Source of the DNA: Enterococcus haemoperoxidus ATCC BAA-382
GTDB lineage: Bacteria; Bacillota; Bacilli; Lactobacillales; Enterococcaceae
Direction of reading: 5' to 3'
Assembly (NCBI RefSeq): GCF_000407165.1
Contig: NZ_KE136479.1
Span: 1 to 64,000, forward strand
DNA: 64,000 nt
Below, one piece after another: positions 48,785 through 59,153 of the stretch; position 1 is the first letter of the stretch, and each line of letters starts with the position of its first letter. The translations under genes were made by a program, and so were the position numbers. The notes under the pieces were generated by a model. The model saw only the letters and a list, made by a program, of their open reading frames with translations. It had not been told where the DNA came from and did not search any database.

Positions 48785-51421
48785 ATGAAAAAAAATATAC
48801 ACTTGATATTTACCTGTTTTATTATAGTAATAATTTTTCCGATTGATTGGTCCTACGCCATAGAAATTGAAAAACCTGCTATAGAGACATCGTCAACAAC
48901 TGAAGTGATTGAAGAGGATGTAACATCAGATTCGTCAGAAATGCCAGTCAGTGATTCTTCATCTAGTCAGGAATCAACAATGGAAGAAGTTATAGAAAAT
49001 GAAAAAATAACGGATAGTAATGATATAAATGACGATATTTCTGAAATAAACAGTAAAAATATGGTGAAAGCAGTTGCTACACAAGATGCAGATGGCTTCT
49101 GGTTAGTTGATTCAGCTGCTACTTTGACTGAATATTTAAAGGATAGTCAGAAGCTGAAATTTCGTTTAACCAATAATATCGACTTAGGCTCCACTGGTTA
49201 TCAGCTTAAAGATGGTGTGATTATCGATGGTGCAAATCATATTATTACATATAATAAAGGGGCTTCAGCTACTAGTGGTTTTTATGCAAATCAAGCAAAT
49301 GCCGTAATTGAGATTCGTAATACACAGTTTGGAAATCTTGATGGTTCAGGCGCAGTGGGGTATTATGGCTTTTTATCTGGAGGAGCCGCGGCTAATATGA
49401 CATTTATCTTTGATGGTGTCGATTATTATTCAACAAATGGTCAAATGATCTATAACATAAACGGATCGGTCATTATGCGAGGGCAAAATACGATCGACCA
49501 AAGAGGAACAAGTACATATTCCCAAGAATGGGCAGAAATCAATTACGTAGAAATTCAAAGAGGTCATACTTCGATCAAACATTCTTCCAATCAAACAAGT
49601 GCATTTATTTGGTCAACTAGTAACTCTTCAGCTAATCCTTATGCAGGTAAATCCCAAATCATAGTTAGAGAAAATGCACAACTTGATATCCAAACAAACA
49701 GTAATATGACGTATGGCACGTTGTCGCCAAATTATATCGTTGAAAAAAATGCTGTTTTCAATTTGGACAAGGTGACACTTGCTACAGGAGGTGCAAGAAA
49801 TCAATTTTTTGCATCGGCTCAAACACAACCAGTAACATTTGATTTCCAAGAAAATGCTCAAGTCGATTTTAAACTCCCTTCACCAATCAATCTCTATACG
49901 GCTAAAGGTGGAATGACAGTCGCTGAAAATGCAGATGTCTCACTAGATGTTGTTAGTGGCACTATCTTTTCAACTGCTTCGTCTAGTACATTTGCACTTA
50001 ACATGAACAAAGCAAAAAAAGTGTCGCTTGCAGGAACGAGTCTGGGAACTTTGGGGCTAAATGGGGCAAATGGTGTAAAGAATTTATCTTTTACAAGTAA
50101 CTTTTTACAAAAAATAGAAACCTTTTCAAGTAAAACAAGCAGTACACCGACACAAGAAATATTTAAAAAAGCTTCAGATTTGAGTGTTCAAGGAACGAAC
50201 TTTACAAATATACAAGGTTCGAGTAATCCATTTAGTGCATCAGAAATACTTGCTTTAAAAAATGCACAGAAAATGGTGTTTAGCGAGTTTGTTGATGTTC
50301 CAGATCAATTAGGGCTATTTGCATATGATGCATCCGATACGTCAATTTCATTACATGGAAGCTCGGTGAATAATGGAAGTCAAGCAACAGAAGTAAAATT
50401 CTTTATTTTTTCTGCTGAAGAAGAGGCAAATGATCTAAGAAATGCAAGGCAAATCGTTACGTTAAGATCGTTTGATGATCAAGAAAACACAGCGCTTAAT
50501 TCATATTATAATGTCACCGTAGATGGCTTAAATCCAAACACCGTTTATTGGGTTCAAATGATTGTTGTTAACCGAGCAGGGGAAAGTGAATTTTCTGATA
50601 CTGAACTATTTGCTACCAAGCCACAACTAAGTACCCTTACAGCTAACGTCACAAACACTACCGCAATCATCAATGGTGAGCTAGCTAGTGATACAGGGAA
50701 GTGGACTGATTATTCAAATGGAGAAGCAGCAGCAATACCTGATCAACAGGCTTATTTTGGCGGTATGTATCGAAAAGTCACAATAGAGTATAGTAAAAAT
50801 AAGGACTTTCCAGAAAATGAAACAAAAGCTCAAGTCGCTGATCTTTCTGGCAATAAGAATCAAAAATTTAGTACGAAATTAAAAGGACTCGAAGGCGAGG
50901 TCACTTATTATGTTCGTGTTAGAGTTGCAGGAGTTTATGGAGAAGAAGTTGTTTTGGCGATGAACCCTTTAACTGAATTTCAAACAGTGACAGAGATAAT
51001 CAACGTTGAAGTTCCTATCGAAATGGCTTTTCAAACCCAAAATAAAGATTTAGGAACCTTAAATGAAGGCAATGTATCTTCAGCTGAATATCCTGTTATA
51101 AACAAAGGGAATACACCAACAAAAATATCCATAACCAATCTAACAAAAGAAAATACAGCAGCTAATCAACTGTTGCTATTAGATAGTCTTTCTGGAAATC
51201 CAGGCAAAGATGAACTAGCGCTGCAAATGCTAGTAAACAACAAACAGGAAGCACCACTTTTTTTAACGAGTGAATTATCTAAGAATCCTTTATCGATTGG
51301 CGTTTTAAACGTGAATGAAGAAAAAAAATTGAGCTTGCAAGGCAAGTACTTTAATCCAACGAAACAAGCAGTATTTCCAAACTACAAAGTGACTTTTAAA
51401 GTTGAAAAAAATGAAGAATGA
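48785..51421 (+). CDS. Large surface protein with pectate-lyase-like fold
   Basis: 878 aa. Signal peptide 1-26 (WSYAIE), an acidic Ser/Glu linker (30-90), then a parallel-beta adhesin region from about 101. It shares the layout of the large WxL protein at 19233 (DSAATLTEYLKDS, FRLTNNIDL, VIIDGANH versus DTWADFKLAY, TMTNNIS, IEIDGGG). Fibronectin-like repeats are at about 515-735. The C-terminal part (about 739-878) lacks WxL motifs but parallels the protein at 52035. No LPXTG or membrane tail, so it should be held by partner proteins. First gene of the second surface cluster. Confidence 0.83.
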   Translation: MKKNIHLIFTCFIIVIIFPIDWSYAIEIEKPAIETSSTTEVIEEDVTSDSSEMPVSDSSSSQESTMEEVIENEKITDSNDINDDISEINSKNMVKAVATQDADGFWLVDSAATLTEYLKDSQKLKFRLTNNIDLGSTGYQLKDGVIIDGANHIITYNKGASATSGFYANQANAVIEIRNTQFGNLDGSGAVGYYGFLSGGAAANMTFIFDGVDYYSTNGQMIYNINGSVIMRGQNTIDQRGTSTYSQEWAEINYVEIQRGHTSIKHSSNQTSAFIWSTSNSSANPYAGKSQIIVRENAQLDIQTNSNMTYGTLSPNYIVEKNAVFNLDKVTLATGGARNQFFASAQTQPVTFDFQENAQVDFKLPSPINLYTAKGGMTVAENADVSLDVVSGTIFSTASSSTFALNMNKAKKVSLAGTSLGTLGLNGANGVKNLSFTSNFLQKIETFSSKTSSTPTQEIFKKASDLSVQGTNFTNIQGSSNPFSASEILALKNAQKMVFSEFVDVPDQLGLFAYDASDTSISLHGSSVNNGSQATEVKFFIFSAEEEANDLRNARQIVTLRSFDDQENTALNSYYNVTVDGLNPNTVYWVQMIVVNRAGESEFSDTELFATKPQLSTLTANVTNTTAIINGELASDTGKWTDYSNGEAAAIPDQQAYFGGMYRKVTIEYSKNKDFPENETKAQVADLSGNKNQKFSTKLKGLEGEVTYYVRVRVAGVYGEEVVLAMNPLTEFQTVTEIINVEVPIEMAFQTQNKDLGTLNEGNVSSAEYPVINKGNTPTKISITNLTKENTAANQLLLLDSLSGNPGKDELALQMLVNNKQEAPLFLTSELSKNPLSIGVLNVNEEKKLSLQGKYFNPTKQAVFPNYKVTFKVEKNEE

Positions 51422-51431
51422 GAGGAATTCT

Positions 51432-51971
51432 ATGGATAAGACAAATCAAACAAATGAAGAGAAGAAGAAAAAGAAACGACTGCTGATTTTATTGCTGTTA
51501 TTCTTGTTAGCTGTATCAGTAGGCGGGTTATATTATTATTTTTCAACTAAAACAGAACCTGTTCAAGTCGTTTCGGGAGAGTATTTGCCAGATACCAAAG
51601 GTGCTAAAAAAATGAGTGACAAAGAAGTTAAAGCAGCTGAACAAAAAGCTGTGGACGAAAGTAAATTCAATATGGTCATTAAATCAGAGGCTGTGTTTGA
51701 AACAAGTGACAGTGAAGGTAGCTTGTACATTCAAAATCCAGTCGAAAACGGTTATCCGATCAATGTGGTGATTCGTTTAGACAGCAATAATGAACAGGTT
51801 TATTCCTCTGGTGCAATTCAACCAGGTTATGAAATAAATGGAGCAAAACTAGAAAAAAAACTTGCTCAAGGAGATCATCCAGCAACTGCCACATTTGATA
51901 TTTATGATTCAAAAACAAACAAGAAACGTGGACAAGTTCAAGCTGGAATTACAATTCGCATCAACAACTAA
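51432..51971 (+). CDS. Membrane-anchored extracellular protein, unknown
   Basis: 179 aa. The ATG at 51432 follows GAGAGGAA; an earlier in-frame ATG overlaps the previous gene. Lys-rich cytoplasmic start (KKKKKR), one span (about 16-36), then an outside domain of about 120 residues with a beta-rich pattern (GSLYIQNPVENGYPINVVIRLDS, GDHPATATFDIYDS, GITIRINN). The order of extended strands resembles small Ig-like accessory domains. It may take the place of the DUF916 protein as the membrane link of this cluster (inference). Confidence 0.72.
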   Translation: MDKTNQTNEEKKKKKRLLILLLLFLLAVSVGGLYYYFSTKTEPVQVVSGEYLPDTKGAKKMSDKEVKAAEQKAVDESKFNMVIKSEAVFETSDSEGSLYIQNPVENGYPINVVIRLDSNNEQVYSSGAIQPGYEINGAKLEKKLAQGDHPATATFDIYDSKTNKKRGQVQAGITIRINN

Positions 51972-52034
51972 TCTCGTTATTTAACAGATTTTCTGTTAAA
52001 AATAAATCATCTTACACATAGAAGGAGAAACAAT

Positions 52035-52691
52035 ATGAAAAAAACTAACTTTTTACTTGCTGCAATGATGCTAGGTCTAAGCGTATCAGGACTAACACAA
52101 CTAGCTTCAGCAGAAACCATCGATGGAGAAAATTCAGCTGATGTTATCATCAACGGAACAATTGGTAAACTAGACAATACTGATCCAGATGCGACTATTC
52201 CAGAAGGTTCTGATGAATGGATCAACGTTACGGTCGATACAGCGACAGCATTTCATACAACGACTGCAAGTGCACACAAGAATATTCAGTCTGCTGATTA
52301 TAGTATCGTGAATAATTCAGGTCGTGGTGTTGCTGTTACATTGAATAAAATGGAGGGAACACCTAAGTATGTCGATACGTTAACAATCAATGCAAAGGGG
52401 AGTGGTTTAGTTGCGACTCCTACTGCGACTAATTTGGTTGAAAACAATGCTTTAGTTGATTTGACAAGTGCGCCAGTTTGGATGCGTTTAGCTAATAAGG
52501 ATGGGCGTTTAAATATCGCTAGTGACGCTGCTTCAGCATATGCAAATTCTGCAAAATTTAATTATACTGGGACAACAACCGCTAACTTGCCAATTGACGT
52601 CAATGAAAATGCAGCAAAAGAAAACTACACATTAACATTGAAATTCACATCGATCCAAAAAGACGGTACAACAATTGGTGTAACGCCATAA
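52035..52691 (+). CDS. Secreted protein with the cluster's shared C-domain
   Basis: 218 aa; AGAAGGAG precedes the ATG. Signal peptide 1-26 (LASAET). Residues about 62-210 parallel the C-terminus of the 878-residue protein: INVTVDTATAFHT versus INVEVPIEMAFQT, SADYSIVNNSG versus SAEYPVINKGN, and YTLTLKFTS versus YKVTFKVEK. No Trp-x-Leu motifs. By layout it is the counterpart of the small WxL proteins of the first cluster. Function unknown; probably a wall-surface subunit. Confidence 0.75.
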   Translation: MKKTNFLLAAMMLGLSVSGLTQLASAETIDGENSADVIINGTIGKLDNTDPDATIPEGSDEWINVTVDTATAFHTTTASAHKNIQSADYSIVNNSGRGVAVTLNKMEGTPKYVDTLTINAKGSGLVATPTATNLVENNALVDLTSAPVWMRLANKDGRLNIASDAASAYANSAKFNYTGTTTANLPIDVNENAAKENYTLTLKFTSIQKDGTTIGVTP

Positions 52692-52714
52692 TCAAACAAA
52701 GGTTGTGATATACA

Positions 52715-53038
52715 ATGAAGCGATTTAGTTGTCACATCATTATATTCATTCTTTTGGCTGGCTGTGGTATCTTGTTTCAAGATTTTGCTTATGCTACTAC
52801 TGATGTAGAGATCCATGGGCGAATCGGTGGAAATGAAAGGCACACACAGCCATCAAAGGAACCAGAATCAAAAACAGATACAAAATTAGCCCAACCAAAA
52901 CAAACACATATAGAACTAACGAAATTTCCTAATACTGGCAGTATCATCGAACAGCTAACGCCCATAGGTTTATTGCTGTTGTTGATTTATTTATTGCTTA
53001 ATCGATGGAAAGCACATAGACATAAACGTTTGGGATAG
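52715..53038 (+). CDS. Small protein with LPXTG-like tail (FPNTG)
   Basis: 107 aa. N-terminal signal sequence with two possible ends: a lipobox-like LAGC (Cys17) or cleavage after AYA (27). Residues 71-75 are FPNTG, followed by a hydrophobic span (about 80-95) and RWKAHRHKR, a sortase-signal layout with Phe for Leu. It is the counterpart of the YPSTG protein at 22684 and closes the second surface cluster. Confidence 0.78.
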   Translation: MKRFSCHIIIFILLAGCGILFQDFAYATTDVEIHGRIGGNERHTQPSKEPESKTDTKLAQPKQTHIELTKFPNTGSIIEQLTPIGLLLLLIYLLLNRWKAHRHKRLG

Positions 53039-53088
53039 AGCTGTTGGATTCCAAACTATACTTAATGGGAAACCGGATAATGTAGAAA

Positions 53089-53143
53089 ACGCATTATTTG
53101 GTTTTTGCATGATCAAAATAGATAATGCGTCATCGAGTTTTTT
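53089..53143 (+). terminator. Probable terminator of the second surface cluster
   Basis: Perfect 9-bp arms ACGCATTAT/ATAATGCGT with a 24-nt loop, then CATCGAG and T6. The distance between stem and T-run makes it weak. Confidence 0.5.
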
Positions 53144-53185
53144 CAATAGGATCTATTTTTATAGGGTGGTTGATTAATAATCGAA

Positions 53186-53213
53186 TTGACAGCGCTTTCT
53201 GTTGTGTTATAAT
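53186..53213 (+). promoter_or_regulatory. Promoter of the second GH1 gene with cre-like site
   Basis: TTGACA (53186), 16-nt spacer, TATAAT (53208-53213). The bases 53186-53200 (TTGACAGCGCTTTCT) match the cre consensus with one mismatch and overlap the -35 box, so CcpA repression is likely. Confidence 0.75.
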
Positions 53214-53223
53214 TATATATAAC

Positions 53224-53252
53224 GGAATGTAACTGAATTTTCAGGCATAACC
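53224..53252 (+). promoter_or_regulatory. RAT 3: antiterminator site of the second GH1 gene
   Basis: A 29-nt element GGAATGTAACTG...CAGGCATAACC, close to the LicT/SacT-type consensus and of different sequence class from RATs 1 and 2. Its 3' AACC opens the following terminator. Confidence 0.85.
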
Positions 53253-53307
53253 ATAATATAGTAAAGATGACAATTGATTTGTTGTGTTTATTCTATTATG
53301 GTTTTTC
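53249..53307 (+). terminator. Leader terminator controlled by RAT 3
   Basis: AACCATAATA pairs with TATTATGGTT, followed by TTTTC; the 5' arm overlaps RAT 3. About 100 nt before the GH1 start. Confidence 0.8.
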
Positions 53308-53404
53308 TATTTTCTAGTAAAAAATAGAGATATACAGTACTGATTATACGTTCTTTTATATGACTAAAATATGTTTCTTAAAAATTTATAGTAAGGAGAA
53401 ATGA

Positions 53405-54874
<1,470 letters not shown>

Positions 54875-54886
54875 TAAAAAAGGGAC

Positions 54887-54927
54887 GAGCGTGAGACGAA
54901 ACTAAAAATCAGTTTTGTTTCACGCTC
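54887..54927. terminator. Hairpin after the second GH1 gene
   Basis: GAGCGTGAGACGAAACT pairs with AGTTTTGTTTCACGCTC around AAAAATC; nearly the same as the hairpin at 31815. T-rich only weakly on the plus strand. Confidence 0.7.
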
Positions 54928-55194
54928 TTAAATTTGAATAAATGGTGAAAAAAAGCAGATTATACTCCATTCCGATCGCATCAACTTCTAAGAACTAAAG
55001 GATTAAGTGTTGTATGACCTCGGAAATAAGGTAAATGCTTTAGGTTCGCCTTTCTTTTTTTTTTAATAAAATTCACAAAAAAGACGTAAAATCTATGAAT
55101 AGTGGTATACTGCTAATGAGGCAAATTTGCTGATTACGGAATTAAGCAATAGTAGTCAGATGTTTGAAAAAGCCGCAGGGGGAATAGTAATAAG
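54928..55194. other. Intergenic region before the rhodanese gene
   Basis: No gene seen. Contains TTCTAAGAACTAAAGG near 54988 (similar to 43124) and a T10 run near 55050. GTATACTGCTAAT near 55113 could hold the rhodanese -10 box. Otherwise featureless. Confidence 0.45.
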
Positions 55195-55503
55195 ATGAAA
55201 AGAGTATCGATCAAGGAATTAAAAGAATTAATTGAATTAACCGTCAATGAGCCAGTTTCGATCATTGATGTTCGAGAAGTGGAGGAATTTGCGGCAGGGC
55301 ACATTCTCAATGCAAAGAATTATCCTTTGTCTACCTTACCAGAAGCAATGGCTCAGATCGATCATGAACAACCGCATTATGTTATTTGTCAGCATGGTGT
55401 GCGTTCTGAGCATGCGTGCTCTTTTCTTGAAAATTATGGATACAATGTGGTTTCTGTTTCAGAAGGTATGTCAGTTTGGGATGGAAAAGAAAATAATTAC
55501 TAA
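55195..55503 (+). CDS. Single-domain rhodanese
   Basis: 102 aa. Rhodanese fold with SIIDVREVEEFAAGHILNAKNYPL and the active loop CQHGVRS, where the Cys (about 64) carries persulfide sulfur. Cytoplasmic, no signal peptide. Single-domain members hand sulfur to acceptors or protect against cyanide and reactive sulfur. Stands alone before a strong terminator; AGGGGGAAT lies before the ATG. Confidence 0.88.
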   Translation: MKRVSIKELKELIELTVNEPVSIIDVREVEEFAAGHILNAKNYPLSTLPEAMAQIDHEQPHYVICQHGVRSEHACSFLENYGYNVVSVSEGMSVWDGKENNY

Positions 55504-55544
55504 AAAAAGTCGTAATGAGCCTGGTACTCATTACGACTTTTTTT
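55503..55544 (+). terminator. Terminator after rhodanese
   Basis: AAAAAGTCGTAATGAG/CTCATTACGACTTTTT with loop CCTGGTA; overlaps the stop codon. Confidence 0.88.
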
Positions 55545-55675
55545 GAAAAAACTGAGGGAAGAGTAAAGTTTGAAAAAAACTTACTTTTAATAAGTGAAAA
55601 CTCTTGTAAATTCACTTACTTTTTGTTAGTATATAAATATAGATAAGAAAACAACAGTTATTGGAGGAAAAAATC

Positions 55676-56281
55676 ATGACAACAAAATTATTAATTGCTT
55701 ATTACAGTTCAACAGGAACAGGTACACAAATGGTAAAATGGGCCAAAGAAGCAGCGGAAGCAAATGGTGCAGAAGTTCGTTTGAGAAAAGTTCATGAGCT
55801 AGCACCAGATGTGGCAATCGATTCAAATCCAGCTTGGCGTAAAAACGTTGAAGCAAGTAAAGAAATCCCAGAAGTGACAAGTGACGATTTATTATGGGCA
55901 GATGCCTACATCTTCTCTTCACCTTCACGCTTTGGTGTAATGGCTAGCCAATTAAAACAATTCTTTGATTTACAAGGTGGACTTTGGGCACAAGGAAAAT
56001 TAGCGAATAAATTTGTCACAGCATTCTCTTCTGCACAAAATCCAAATGGTGGACAAGAGCAAGTAATCCAAGGTATTTACACAGTAATGCAACACTGGGG
56101 CGCAATCATAGTCCCTGCAGGCTACGTAAATCCATCAACTTTTGCAGCTGGCGGTAATCCTTATGGAACAAGTGCTTCAATCGATGGAGAAGGAAATATG
56201 TTAAAAGCGGATGAAGTAAAAGCAGCTATTCAAGATCAAACAAAACGTTTGGTTGATGTGACTAGTAAATATCTAGGTTAA
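55676..56281 (+). CDS. wrbA: WrbA-type NAD(P)H:quinone oxidoreductase
   Basis: 201 aa. The ATG at 55676 follows GGAGG; an upstream TTG overlaps that site. Flavodoxin-like FMN fold: AYYSSTGTGTQMVKWA binds phosphate, SPSRFGVMASQLKQFFD and SSAQNPNGGQEQ are WrbA signatures. It reduces quinones by two electrons with NAD(P)H. Single gene with its own terminator. Confidence 0.9.
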   Translation: MTTKLLIAYYSSTGTGTQMVKWAKEAAEANGAEVRLRKVHELAPDVAIDSNPAWRKNVEASKEIPEVTSDDLLWADAYIFSSPSRFGVMASQLKQFFDLQGGLWAQGKLANKFVTAFSSAQNPNGGQEQVIQGIYTVMQHWGAIIVPAGYVNPSTFAAGGNPYGTSASIDGEGNMLKADEVKAAIQDQTKRLVDVTSKYLG

Positions 56282-56364
56282 TAAAAAAAGAATAATTCTA
56301 AAAAATACAGTACTTTTTAATAGGTTTACTAAAAAGCGGTATAAGCAACTCACAGATAAATGTT

Positions 56365-56402
56365 AACCCCCAAGAGAAGTGGTTTCTCTTGGGGGTTTTT
56401 AT
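56365..56402 (+). terminator. Terminator after wrbA
   Basis: AACCCCCAAGAGA/TCTCTTGGGGGTT followed by TTTATT. The following 56403-56555 holds no feature. Confidence 0.88.
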
Positions 56403-56555
56403 TATTTATACCACCTAATATGATTCTATTTCTTATATTTGGTAGTGAACCAATACTAAAAAAGGGAAATGGAATCTCGACAAGAATTGGATAGATACAT
56501 GGGTATAGCAGGGAGATAAGCAAAATAAGAGATAATTCATCATAAAGAAATAGGT

Positions 56556-57374
56556 TTATTTCATCACATCTTCTCCAAACCATTCCTTAGAAATTTCAGC
56601 CAGTTTTCCAGATTTTCTTAACTGTTCAAAGCCGTTGTTGATTTTTTCAGCCAGTTTTTTATCAGATTTACGTAAGCCAACCGCAAAAGCCTCGCTTTCA
56701 AATTCTCCGCTAATAATTGAATAGTCAGCCAAATTATCCTCGTGAGAAAGATAATAATTCGCGTAAACACGATCAATCAATAAGCCATCGATTCGTCCTG
56801 ATTTTAAATCCATAAAAGCTTCATTGAAACCATCATATAAAATAGCGGTCTGATCTTTAACAAAATTTTTCAAAATTTCAGGTTGCTGTTCAAAGCTGTT
56901 GTAGCCAGAAGATCCATTTTGAGCACCGAGGATTTTTCCTTTCATATCAGTGAAACTAGTGATATTATTTTTCTTCAAGGACACAACGACTTGTTCATTT
57001 TTCATATATTCATCACTGAAAAGAACTTTTTCTTCCCGTTCAGCACTTTTAGAGTAACCATTCCAAATCAAATCGATGGTTTGATTCTGTAACTCATTTT
57101 CTTTCATCGACCAATCAATTGGTTGAAAGTCCACGCTGATTCCATACAAATCAAACACTGCTCGAGCTAGATCAACATCAAACCCGATGATCTCCCCAGA
57201 TTTATTTTGAAAGCCCATAGGGACAAAGGAATCATCAAGACCAACAATGATACGTTTTTCAGAATTGATTCGGGACCATTGATCGATGTCTGTTTTTTTT
57301 CTACCGCAAGCGGCTATAGATAGGACAGCAATTAATGCAGTTATGGTAAGAATTAGATAGTTTTTTTTCTTCAT
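56556..57374 (-). CDS. Amino-acid-binding lipoprotein of an ABC importer, probably for histidine
   Basis: 272 aa. Signal peptide with lipobox SIAAC (Cys23). Family 3 solute-binding protein pattern: IIVGLDDSFVPMGFQNKSGEIIGFDVDLARAV and DLIWNGYSKSAEREEKVLFS. Anchored on the outer membrane face. Last gene of the operon permease-ATPase-binding protein. The histidine assignment rests on the two His-specifier T-boxes upstream of the operon, not on the protein itself. Confidence 0.87.
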   Translation of the reverse strand: MKKKNYLILTITALIAVLSIAACGRKKTDIDQWSRINSEKRIIVGLDDSFVPMGFQNKSGEIIGFDVDLARAVFDLYGISVDFQPIDWSMKENELQNQTIDLIWNGYSKSAEREEKVLFSDEYMKNEQVVVSLKKNNITSFTDMKGKILGAQNGSSGYNSFEQQPEILKNFVKDQTAILYDGFNEAFMDLKSGRIDGLLIDRVYANYYLSHEDNLADYSIISGEFESEAFAVGLRKSDKKLAEKINNGFEQLRKSGKLAEISKEWFGEDVMK

Positions 57375-57388
57375 ATAAAGTGTCCTTT

Positions 57389-58024
57389 CTACTGAACAGG
57401 TTTTACTGTTAGCAAGTTATCGGCAATATTTTCAGCAAAATTCATATCATGAGTGACGACGATTTGAGTCATGCCTTGAGCTTTTAGGGTTAAAATCACT
57501 TCTTCGACTTGTTGGCGAAGTTCAGGATCAAGCGCACTAGTTGGTTCGTCATAACCTAATACTTTAGGTTTCATAGAAAGAGCACGTGCGAGAGCAACTC
57601 GTTGCTTTTGACCCCCAGATAATTGATAAGGATACAAGCGCTCTTTACCACTGAGACCGAATTTTGTCAGTAAATCAATTGCTTCAGATTCACTTTCTTC
57701 TTTTGATTGTTTCAATGAAAGAATCGGTGCTAGTGTTATATTGTCTAAAACTGAAAGGTGAGGGAATAATTGGAAATCTTGAAACACGATTCCAACAACT
57801 TGATCTGCATTATCCATTTCAACAGGATTAAAAGGCACACCATCCATCGTCAGTTCACCAGAATCGATTGTTTCTAGACCAGCTAAACAACGTAATAAAG
57901 TTGTCTTTCCACCGCCAGAAGGTCCGACAATTGTCAATATTTCTCCATTTTTGATTTCTAAATTCAATTGATCGATGATACGACGACCATCGAAACTTTT
58001 AGTTAAATTTTTTATTCGTAACAT
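57389..58024 (-). CDS. ABC importer ATPase, probably for histidine
   Basis: 211 aa. The ATG at 58024 follows GGAGGAAAA; longer in-frame starts have no site. Walker A GPSGGGKTT, signature LSGGQKQR, Walker B VLGYDEPTSALDP and switch His in VTHDMNFA, all intact. Powers polar amino-acid uptake. Starts about 120 nt after the permease end, an unusually long gap within such operons, and 15 nt before the binding protein gene. Confidence 0.92.
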   Translation of the reverse strand: MLRIKNLTKSFDGRRIIDQLNLEIKNGEILTIVGPSGGGKTTLLRCLAGLETIDSGELTMDGVPFNPVEMDNADQVVGIVFQDFQLFPHLSVLDNITLAPILSLKQSKEESESEAIDLLTKFGLSGKERLYPYQLSGGQKQRVALARALSMKPKVLGYDEPTSALDPELRQQVEEVILTLKAQGMTQIVVTHDMNFAENIADNLLTVKPVQ

Positions 58025-58144
58025 GATTTTCCTCCTAAATTTAAAGGCGTAGCGGGCTCGTTTAGCTCTGATAGGAAAATAGGCCGCAAAGCCAGATAAT
58101 ATACGGTAACGATAATTCACTAATGAATGGAAGTAACCTTCTTT

Positions 58145-58786
58145 TTATTTGTAATATTGATAGTGTTTTTCCAATTTTTTTGAAGCTAAAGTCAACACGG
58201 CCGTTAATAGCAGATAAATAATACCAACTAAAACCAATGGTAATAAACTAACATCACGACTCATCGCAATTTTCCCAGCGCGTAATAAATCGCCTAAACC
58301 AAGTACATAAATCAATGAAGTATCCTTAACCAAATTAATCACTTCATTACCAATAGAAGGTAATACAACTTTGATTACTTGAGGTAAAATAATTCTTGAG
58401 ACTGTTTGAAATCGTGTTAAGCGTAAAACTTTAGCCGCTTCATATTGCCCTTCTGGAATCGATTGAATCCCGCCGCGAAAAATTTCTGCAAAATAAGCTG
58501 CATAATTTAAAATAAAAGCGAACAAGGCTGCATCATATCGCTCGAAGACGATCCCGATCAATGGTAATCCGTAAAAAACAAAAATAAGTTGCAATAATAA
58601 AGGCGTTCCTCGCATTAACCAAATATAAATATTGATCAAAAAATTCAAGGGTTTAAAATTTGTCTGCAAGGCAAAGGCAACTAAAATCCCTAGCGGAATC
58701 GAGCCTAGTAGTGTAAAAATAAATACTTTCAATGTCATGAGTGCGCCGTCCAGTAAAGCCGGCATGATTTCTAAAACGTAGTTCAT
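58145..58786 (-). CDS. ABC importer permease, probably for histidine
   Basis: 213 aa; GGAGG 7 nt before the ATG. About five membrane spans and the EAA loop (EGQYEAAKVLRLTRFQTVSRIILPQ). Belongs to the HisM/GlnP polar-amino-acid family. First gene after the tandem T-boxes; probably works as a homodimer because only one permease is present. Confidence 0.92.
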   Translation of the reverse strand: MNYVLEIMPALLDGALMTLKVFIFTLLGSIPLGILVAFALQTNFKPLNFLINIYIWLMRGTPLLLQLIFVFYGLPLIGIVFERYDAALFAFILNYAAYFAEIFRGGIQSIPEGQYEAAKVLRLTRFQTVSRIILPQVIKVVLPSIGNEVINLVKDTSLIYVLGLGDLLRAGKIAMSRDVSLLPLVLVGIIYLLLTAVLTLASKKLEKHYQYYK

Positions 58787-58827
58787 AATTTTTCCTCCAG
58801 TTTTTCCAATTTTTTTCTAAGAATAAA

Positions 58828-59085
58828 TAAAAAGTCCTCTTGGCTGATTTGCCAAGAGGACGAAAGAATCGTGGTTCCACCTCAATTTGCTAATACCTCA
58901 CAGTATTAACCTCATAGAATCTTTTGTAAGCTAAAGATTCTTTTCTGATAACGGAGAATGCCGCATCTTCTTACTTGATTCAGAAGATGACTGAAACAGA
59001 TGTGTTCATCAAAGGTTTCCAGCTTTTTTTCTCAGCCAATAAAAAAGTCTCTGTCAGGAAATGGTCTGTGATTACTTGTTCTGTT
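58828..59085 (-). promoter_or_regulatory. Histidine T-box riboswitch, proximal copy
   Basis: On the minus strand: AGAACAAGTAATC stem I start, specifier GAA-CAC-ATCTG with CAC (His) at 59002-59004, T-box AGGTGGAACCACG at 58870-58882. The terminator GTCCTCTTGGC/GCCAAGAGGAC plus T5 ends 42 nt before the permease. Confidence 0.85.
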
Positions 59086-59153
59086 TATACGTTTTGGTTT
59101 AGTTGATCATTTTATTTTGTATTAAGGTTAATGCCTAAATTTATGAGTAAACA

